Program-made: the position numbers and the translations under genes
NCBI RefSeq assembly: GCF_002356335.1
Contig: NZ_AP018165.1
Span: forward strand, 3,658,001 to 3,722,000
Length of the DNA stretch: 64,000 nt
DNA from: [Mycobacterium] stephanolepidis
GTDB lineage: Bacteria > Actinomycetota > Actinomycetes > Mycobacteriales > Mycobacteriaceae
Reading direction: 5' to 3'
The notes under the pieces: generated by a model
Databases searched by the model: none
What the model saw: the letters and a program-made list of their open reading frames with translations, nothing else
What the model was told of the DNA's origin: nothing
Part shown: positions 58,657-64,000 of the stretch, piece after piece
How the letters are laid out: each line of letters opens with the position of its first letter
Position numbering within the stretch: position 1 is the stretch's first letter

Positions 58657-59898
58657 TCACCTAGACAGATGCTTGTCCAGGAAGCTCAATATCTGTGACC
58701 AACCGTCACCAGAGACCCGACTTGTCAACGTAGCGCGACATCCGACGCTCTGGGTCTGCGTCGCCTTCTGGACAACCTGGGACTCCCAAGGCGGAAGTGA
58801 CGCACTGTGATTCCCTCCCGCCAACACCACGAAGGTCACATCCCGGCCAGCGTCAGCCAGTGCACGGTAGAGGGTCGCACCCTGCGCAAAGGGAACATAT
58901 TCATCCTCCGTGCCGTGCACGATAAGAAAAGGAGGACCCTCGGGGGTGACATGCAGTGCGGGACTGGCAGCTGCTGCCTTGTCACGGCGGGAACTCACCG
59001 AACCTCCAAGGAGCATTCCTTCGGGAGAACCGGCGGCCTCGTGCCGCCCATCAAATGCGGGTAACACGTCGAGGGCATCAGACTCGACCCGCCCGGCGGC
59101 TATTCTCTGTCCTGCATCCGGGAGCGCTTGCCGATCCATAGCGGCAATATCGGTTGGGGCCGACAACGCGATCACCGCGTTGACCGCCGATTCCCCATGA
59201 CCTGCGGTACCGGCTACGGCCGCGCTCCAGCCTCCAGAAGAGTGGCCGATATAGGCAAAACGCCCGGGGTCCAATGAGTATTGCGCAGCGTTGCTCCGCA
59301 AGAACGCCACCGCGTCCAGAGTGTCATGCTTTTGGGCGGGGAACTGCGCTTGATAGCTTCCACGCACAGCCACGGCGGCGACCGCGTAACCATGCGGCAG
59401 AAGCTGCGCCGCAAACTTTTCACCAGCATCTCTGCCCGACGGAGCGGTAAATCCACTTCCCATCGTCCAAATCACCAGGGGCACTGGACCATCGGCACCA
59501 TCTGGAAGGTAGAGATCAAGCAGGTTGCCGGAATCATCGATGGTGTCGACAGATTCGCTGTACTGGATATCGCGGACGATGACACCTTCCCCCAATACGC
59601 GCGTTCCCACCGTTTCCTGCCAATCCTGCGTCTGCAAAGCTCCACATGGTTCGAAGCGCCACTGGTGAGGTGGACGCTCACTGAGACCATGGGGCATGTC
59701 GGGTATCTCCGGTGACCACTCAGCCCCGGTAGCAACCAACACCACTCGTTCGTCCGCGGATCGGTACACCTGCGCGATGCATTGCGGATAACGCGAAGTA
59801 ATTTGCGGTACAACGCAATTAGACAGACAATCCACGATTTGGCCAGCTCTTCCATCGATGGCTTTCGCCTCCCACATCGTGGTGACGTAGCGAGTCAC
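58657..59898 (-). CDS. Alpha/beta hydrolase with an N-terminal ferredoxin-like domain
   Basis: The 413-residue product starts at GTG 59898 with GGAAGG 7 nt upstream. Residues 1-95 (TMWEAKAIDGRAGQIVDCLSN, AQVYRSADERVVLVATGAEW) look like a small alpha/beta domain of the antibiotic-monooxygenase type. Residues about 110-413 are a hydrolase of the BD-FAE/esterase group with nucleophile Ser in GHSSGGWSAA, acid Asp in GTEDEYVP and His in GGNHSASLPP. It is the last gene of the ubiX-ubiD-subunit-D operon. It may release a hydroxyarylic acid from an ester; this is inferred. Confidence 0.8.
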   Translation of the reverse strand: MTRYVTTMWEAKAIDGRAGQIVDCLSNCVVPQITSRYPQCIAQVYRSADERVVLVATGAEWSPEIPDMPHGLSERPPHQWRFEPCGALQTQDWQETVGTRVLGEGVIVRDIQYSESVDTIDDSGNLLDLYLPDGADGPVPLVIWTMGSGFTAPSGRDAGEKFAAQLLPHGYAVAAVAVRGSYQAQFPAQKHDTLDAVAFLRSNAAQYSLDPGRFAYIGHSSGGWSAAVAGTAGHGESAVNAVIALSAPTDIAAMDRQALPDAGQRIAAGRVESDALDVLPAFDGRHEAAGSPEGMLLGGSVSSRRDKAAAASPALHVTPEGPPFLIVHGTEDEYVPFAQGATLYRALADAGRDVTFVVLAGGNHSASLPPWESQVVQKATQTQSVGCRATLTSRVSGDGWSQILSFLDKHLSR

Positions 59899-59957
59899 AG
59901 TGAAGCCTTCCTACTAAGTCGGGGCAACATGGCGAACCGCAAGCGGCTCCGACCGTG

Positions 59958-60206
59958 TCATCCAAACTGGGCGTGGCGCAGCGGGGGGACCGATGGAACC
60001 TCCGGCGCGCAGGCAATGTCCTGGGCAGTCATTTTGAAGCTGTCGGGGTAGGCATCACGCCGGGTACGCCGGTCAGGCTCGCTGGTGCGCCAGCAATACA
60101 GACACCGCTGACACTGCAGCACATCCCAGGCCCCCGGAACCGGCGACGTGAAGACCGTCTCAACGGCCTCGAACGCGCAACATGGACAAATGTTGTTGTC
60201 GGACAA
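59958..60206 (-). CDS. Small subunit D of hydroxyarylic acid decarboxylase
   Basis: The 82-residue product begins with TTG 60206 (GAGG 8 nt upstream). It has two Cys pairs (CPCC near 7-10 and CQRC/C near 33-38) and the family end APEVPSVPPLRHAQF. It matches the BsdD/VdcD small subunit of non-oxidative decarboxylases encoded with ubiX and ubiD homologues. Its role is not well defined. It lies 13 nt after ubiD. Confidence 0.85.
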   Translation of the reverse strand: MSDNNICPCCAFEAVETVFTSPVPGAWDVLQCQRCLYCWRTSEPDRRTRRDAYPDSFKMTAQDIACAPEVPSVPPLRHAQFG

Positions 60207-60219
60207 CAGAGTTACCTCA

Positions 60220-61647
60220 CTATCTTTTGTTTGCGGTCAGTTGGGCGAGCCTGACCAGCCATTCGTTCATCTCCGGCAAGTCGCGCACTTGGTTTCCATA
60301 GTTGCCCCGGCGATCCGGCGCCACAGGGGTGGTGGCATCGATGATGAGTTTGTCGACAATCCCGGAGGGACTGGCCTGAGGCGCCAACTCCAGCACGGGA
60401 AGATTGGGGATTTGCACCAGATCGCCCGATGGGTTCATCTTGGTTGACAGCGCCCACATCACCTGCGGGAGATTGAAGGGGTCCACGTCCTCATCGACGA
60501 CGATCACCGTCGCCGCGTACCCGAGGCCATGTGGCGTAGTCAGTACCCGCAGGCCGACGCTCTTGGCGAAGCCCCCATATCGGATCTTGGTGGACACGAT
60601 CACAACCAGACCATGCGTATACGTGGCATTGACCGCGCGTACCTCGGGGAAATCCTTCCTGAGCTGTTTGTGCAGCGGTACACAGGTGTTGGCGGCCATC
60701 AAGTAGTCGATCTCTGTCCACGGCATCCCCAGATAGAGATGTTCGAAAATGGGGTCATTCCGATAAGAGATGCGATCGATACGGATCACGGTCATATTTC
60801 GCCCGCCAGAGTAATGCCCGGTGAACTCACCGAAAGGCCCCTCGATCTCTCGCTTACGACCCTCGATGACACCCTCGATCACAACCTCGGAACCCCACGG
60901 CACCGGCAGCCCATACAGCGGAGACAACGAAACTGGCGCGGGCGCACCGCGTAGCGCGCCAGCGAGCTCGTACTCGTTCTGGTCGTATTCCATAGGAGTG
61001 GAAGCCACGATCGAAATCACCGGATCATTGCCGAGCGTGATCGCTATCGGGAGATCCTCACCGACCTCTTCGGCTTTGCGCAGATGCTGAGCGATGTCAT
61101 GCATCGGGACGGGTTGCAGTGCAAGCTTCCTGCGCCCCTTCACCTCGATGCGATAGATGCCCACGTTTTGTTTGCCGGAATCTTCGGGGTCTTCCGGGTC
61201 CTTAGAGATGACAGCAGCCTTGTCAATGTAGAAGCCCCCGTCCCCGTCATTGAGCCGAATCAGGGGCAGTACTTCGAAAATGTTGACGTCGTAACCGATT
61301 TGAGTGTTCTGAGCCCATGGTGGATCCGCCCTCAGCTCAGGTTTGACCGGAAATTGATCCCACCGCCGGATGAACTCGTCAACCTGCGCTTTGACACCCG
61401 TCTCCTTGGGTAGGCCGAGCGCCAGTGCGTGGTTGGCCCAGGATCCATGCACGTTCATCGCAATCCGGGCACGGGTAAAACCCTTCACATTGTCGAAATA
61501 CAAGGCCGGAGCCTTGTCACCGAGACGGGGCGCGGCGTTGGCAGCGGCCGCGACATCCGGTTCAGGCATTACCTCGTCGGCGATATGCACCAATTGTCCC
61601 TCGCTATCGAGGGCTTGAAGGAAACTGCGCAAATCGTCGTATGCCAT
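60220..61647 (-). CDS. UbiD-family hydroxyarylic acid decarboxylase, subunit C
   Basis: The 475-residue product has the size and motifs of BsdC/VdcC. It has DLRSFLQALDSEGQLVHI at the N-terminus, and the prFMN/metal segment REIEGPFGEFTGHYSGGRN with the two catalytic Glu. It also has VNATYTHGLVVIVSTKIRYGGFAKSVGL and VDEDVDPFNLPQVMWALSTKMNP in the C-terminal part. It removes CO2 from a 4-hydroxybenzoate-, vanillate- or gallate-like acid, needing prenylated FMN from UbiX. It lies 28 nt downstream of ubiX. The acid is not predictable. Confidence 0.92.
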   Translation of the reverse strand: MAYDDLRSFLQALDSEGQLVHIADEVMPEPDVAAAANAAPRLGDKAPALYFDNVKGFTRARIAMNVHGSWANHALALGLPKETGVKAQVDEFIRRWDQFPVKPELRADPPWAQNTQIGYDVNIFEVLPLIRLNDGDGGFYIDKAAVISKDPEDPEDSGKQNVGIYRIEVKGRRKLALQPVPMHDIAQHLRKAEEVGEDLPIAITLGNDPVISIVASTPMEYDQNEYELAGALRGAPAPVSLSPLYGLPVPWGSEVVIEGVIEGRKREIEGPFGEFTGHYSGGRNMTVIRIDRISYRNDPIFEHLYLGMPWTEIDYLMAANTCVPLHKQLRKDFPEVRAVNATYTHGLVVIVSTKIRYGGFAKSVGLRVLTTPHGLGYAATVIVVDEDVDPFNLPQVMWALSTKMNPSGDLVQIPNLPVLELAPQASPSGIVDKLIIDATTPVAPDRRGNYGNQVRDLPEMNEWLVRLAQLTANKR

Positions 61648-61675
61648 GTTTCGGTCCTATCTATGGGCAGGAGAT

Positions 61676-62263
61676 TCAAGAGGCGACAGAACACGTGCGG
61701 GCAGCCCGGATACCGTTCCAGCGTTTGGCATCTGGGGCCAGAAGGTCGAACTGGTCAAGGACACGGGCTACGACGTGGTCGACGATGTCGTCCACAGTCC
61801 GCGGATGGTTGTAGAAAGCTGGCATCGGTGGCACGATCTGTGCGCCCATCCGCGACAGTGCCAGCATGTTCTCCAAATGGATTTCACTAAGCGGAGTTTC
61901 GCGTGGCACCAGGACGAGTTTGCGCCGTTCCTTTAGGGTGACATCCGCCGCTCGGCCCACTAACCCCTCGGCATACCCTGCCCGAATTCCAGCCAATGTC
62001 TTCATCGAACACGGTGCGATGATCATGCCGTCGGTGCGGAACGACCCCGACGATATGGTCGCGGCCTGGTCTTCGGGGTGGTGCACGGTCGCCGCCAGCC
62101 CGCCAAGTTGTGCGGCCGACATACCGCATTCCAATTCGATCGTCGTGCGGGCCCAGCGACTGAGAACAAGATGTGTCTCCACTTCCAGCTTCGAGAGGTG
62201 CTCCAGTAGTCGGACACCAATCACGGCCCCGGTGGCGCCGGTGATCCCCACAATCAGTCGCAT
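61676..62263 (-). CDS. UbiX-type flavin prenyltransferase, subunit B
   Basis: The 195-residue product has the UbiX/Pad1 start MRLIVGITGATGAVIGVRLLEHL, GMIIAPCSMKTLAGIRAGYAEGLVGRAADVTLKERRKLVLVPRETP and the C-terminal NMLALSRMGAQIVPPMPAFYNHP. It makes prenylated FMN for the adjacent UbiD. It is the first gene of the four-gene operon and is divergent from an AraC regulator with 164 nt between starts. Confidence 0.92.
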   Translation of the reverse strand: MRLIVGITGATGAVIGVRLLEHLSKLEVETHLVLSRWARTTIELECGMSAAQLGGLAATVHHPEDQAATISSGSFRTDGMIIAPCSMKTLAGIRAGYAEGLVGRAADVTLKERRKLVLVPRETPLSEIHLENMLALSRMGAQIVPPMPAFYNHPRTVDDIVDHVVARVLDQFDLLAPDAKRWNGIRAARTCSVAS

Positions 62264-62427
62264 AATGGTCTCTTTCGGTCACATAGTCGACCGGGTCTTG
62301 GCCGACAAAAATAGTGTCGCTGAATTCACCAGAAAAATTACCCATCTTCGAAGAGCCTGCCGAGTCCTGCTGCGGACTTAGTATGTTCAAAATCGGACCT
62401 ATTCTTTACATGCGGAAGGCGGTGTAG
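62264..62427. promoter_or_regulatory. Divergent control region, ubiX operon and AraC gene
   Basis: The 164-nt gap contains CGACA (62303-62307) and TGTCG (62315-62319), perfect 5-bp inverted half-sites with a 7-nt centre, about 40 nt from the ubiX start. It is relatively AT-rich from 62300 to 62345. It is the likely site of action of the AraC protein. Confidence 0.45.
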
Positions 62428-63303
62428 ATGGCTGAACCCACCGTGGCTACCGTTCCGTTCCGGGAACCGGAAGGCACGCTCCCTGGGGTGGCGGTGCTCA
62501 CCTTCGCCGCACTTCTCGAACGTGCCCGCGGGCACGGTGTCAATCCGCACGCCCCGTTGCGCGCAGACTTCCACCATCTGATTGAGGTGAACAACGGTCG
62601 CCTTCAGGCATTCGTCGACTTCACTGAATATCAACTTGCGCCAAAGGATTGGCTGTGGGTTCGCCCACATCAGGTTCTCGAGTTCGGCCCGAGCCTGGAA
62701 ACATCTGCCGGTTTCGCTGTGCTGTTTCGCCCAGGGTTTATCGATGAGACAACGGCCGCAGCAGTGCAGCTGGACAAAGTCGCGAATGCGGGTCCGTTGA
62801 TCCAGTCAGTCTCTGCCACAAGAGCCATGAAGGTCCTGGCCGACGAGTACAGCCACCGCGATGACCTGCCGACCGATGTCCACATTGACGTCGTTCGCCG
62901 CTTGCTCGCCGTCGTGTTGTTGTGCATCACGCACGCAGGGAAAACCGATTCCGCCGCCGCGGGTGCGGCGTTCATGCGGTTCCGGGACGCAGTCGAACAC
63001 GAATTTGCACACAAGCATCACGTCCAGGATTACGCGCGAGCGCTCGGCTACAGTGTGCGGACAGTTACTCGAGCATGTAGGGAAGCGACCGGCCAAGGCG
63101 CAAAACAACTGATCGACGACAGAGTGGTCCTGGAAGCAAAGCGCCTACTTGTACATACCGATCTGTCCAGCTCGGCCATCGGAGCGCGAGTCGGACTGTC
63201 AAGCGCCACCGCCTTCACGAAGTTCTTCCGCACTCGGACCGGAAAGACACCCAAAGCTTTTCGAGACAGCGCACGGGGACTCCGGGGCGGCCGGAACAAC
63301 TGA
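62428..63303 (+). CDS. AraC-family regulator
   Basis: The 291-residue product (ATG with GGAAGG upstream) has an N-terminal cupin-like sensor domain (about 25-130: EPEGTLPGVAVLTFAAL, FRPGFIDETTAA) and a C-terminal double HTH (about 190-285: QDYARALGYSVRTVTRACREATGQGAKQLIDDRV and LSSSAIGARVGLSSATAFTKFFRTRTGKTPKAFR). It is divergent from the decarboxylase operon and is its likely activator, responding to an aromatic acid. It is convergent with the KshA-like gene. Confidence 0.9.
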   Translation: MAEPTVATVPFREPEGTLPGVAVLTFAALLERARGHGVNPHAPLRADFHHLIEVNNGRLQAFVDFTEYQLAPKDWLWVRPHQVLEFGPSLETSAGFAVLFRPGFIDETTAAAVQLDKVANAGPLIQSVSATRAMKVLADEYSHRDDLPTDVHIDVVRRLLAVVLLCITHAGKTDSAAAGAAFMRFRDAVEHEFAHKHHVQDYARALGYSVRTVTRACREATGQGAKQLIDDRVVLEAKRLLVHTDLSSSAIGARVGLSSATAFTKFFRTRTGKTPKAFRDSARGLRGGRNN

Positions 63304-63370
63304 GCGCGCCCACGCTTCGCGCGTAGCCCGCGTCATCCGCGCATCTGTATGTGACTCCGGAACGAGACTC

Positions 63371-64000
63371 TCAGTGCGACGCCGTGGCGGCCCGCTCGGC
63401 AAGATTTTCTTCGACCTCGTGCACCCACACACCATGGGCATGCGTGGTGTCCACCTCGATCTCGAAACGTTCTGTCATGTCCGGGGTGACATCTGCCAGA
63501 TCCACATAGAACTGCTCGTACCAACGCCGGTGTTGATAGACCGCACCGTCCTCCTGCGTGAGTAACGGATTGTCTATGCGCGTCTTGTTCTTCCAGATCT
63601 CGACATCCTCCAGGAATCCGTCGCCGAATGATCTGGCCATCGCGGCGGCGAGCTTACGTGCGTTGTCCGGCGGCAGATCGGGCATCTCCTGGATGGCCAC
63701 GCCCCACTGCAGCACGAAAGAATCGTGCGTCACCGGATAGTGGCAGTTGATAAGCGCCACTTCGACGGTGAAGCCGGGACCGAGGTCGTTGTGAATCCAG
63801 TCGATCATGTATGCCGGGCCGAAGTATGTGGCCTCCGACCGCACACCCGTCCCTTCCCAAAGCTTTTCGGGGTTGGGAACATAGTCGGGTCGTGGTTTGG
63901 ACTCCATGAACTGGCTGGCAGTCTGCCCCTCGATGACGTTCTTGAAGTACGTCGGATAGGCGTGGTGGATGTAGAAGAAGTGCGCCATATCGACGTTGTT
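63371..64000 (-). CDS. KshA-like Rieske oxygenase, C-terminal part
   Basis: Only the C-terminal 209 residues are in the window; the frame stays open to 64000 and the Rieske domain lies beyond it. Visible features are NNVDMAHFFYIHHAYPTYF, which begins the mononuclear iron catalytic domain with Asp and His ligands, and IWKNKTRIDNPLLTQEDGAVYQHRRWYEQFYVD. These match the oxygenase component of 3-ketosteroid-9-alpha-hydroxylase (KshA), which opens the steroid B ring. Without the N-terminus, another sterol- or aromatic-oxygenase of the family remains possible. Confidence 0.8.
   Translation of the reverse strand, partial: NNVDMAHFFYIHHAYPTYFKNVIEGQTASQFMESKPRPDYVPNPEKLWEGTGVRSEATYFGPAYMIDWIHNDLGPGFTVEVALINCHYPVTHDSFVLQWGVAIQEMPDLPPDNARKLAAAMARSFGDGFLEDVEIWKNKTRIDNPLLTQEDGAVYQHRRWYEQFYVDLADVTPDMTERFEIEVDTTHAHGVWVHEVEENLAERAATASH

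Overview
This window is a piece of a high-GC actinobacterial chromosome. Gene content and order identify it as a mycobacterium, most likely a rapidly growing Mycobacteroides (abscessus-chelonae group) or close relative. From about 1 to 58.6 kb the order follows the Mycobacterium tuberculosis Rv3216-Rv3279c block, as I remember it: GNAT, whiB1, pdtaS, the biotinyl protein, rshA-sigH, aroA-rsgA, desA3, secA1, hpf, lpqB-mtrBA, tmk, sahH, rubredoxins-alkB, manA-pmmA, whiB2, fbiAB, manB-wbbL-rmlD, LCP, fadE25, purEK, GtrA, PH-domain protein and birA. The species assignment is inference; no search was run. I saw no rRNA, tRNA, CRISPR array, insertion sequence or prophage.

Layout. 0-9 kb: redox and stress control (WhiB1 with CRP-like sites, PdtaS, SigH/RshA with a SigH-type promoter), the 24-residue ribosomal protein bL37, abasic-site repair (SRAP), aroA and rsgA. 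9.4-14 kb: a DesA3-type desaturase and its reductase, each behind a near-identical 24-bp palindrome, then a WS/DGAT acyltransferase. 14.5-22 kb: secA1, a thioesterase/MocR pair, ribosome hibernation factor, comF and a TetR/membrane-protein pair with tandem operators. 22.3-31 kb: acyl-CoA oxidase, lpqB-mtrB-mtrA, a FadD-like ligase and an MgtC-like protein behind a leader with a Pro-Pro upstream ORF. 31-35.7 kb: tmk, sahH and the alkane hydroxylase operon alkB-rubA-rubB-tetR. 35.8-42.6 kb: an amino acid permease, a cation-efflux protein and mannose activation. 42.7-58.6 kb: whiB2, coenzyme F420 synthesis, a frameshifted membrane-protein gene, the cell-wall linker-sugar operon, the LCP ligase, purEK, GtrA and birA. 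58.6-64 kb: an accessory catabolic region with ubiX-ubiD-subunit D and a fused hydrolase, a divergent AraC regulator, and the end of a KshA-like oxygenase.

How the genes work together. Several modules supply the envelope: ManA-PmmA-ManB make GDP-mannose, RmlD-WbbL make and attach the linker rhamnose, LCP ligates arabinogalactan to peptidoglycan, SecA1 exports, and MtrAB-LpqB couple the envelope to division. A second theme is lipid and alkane oxidation (AlkB and rubredoxins, FadD-like ligase, acyl-CoA oxidase, FadE25, desaturase). The most interesting unexplained signals are regulatory: a probable long SigH isoform, the mgtC leader, the paired desaturase operators, CRP-like sites at whiB1 and alkB, and the decarboxylase operon with its fused hydrolase.
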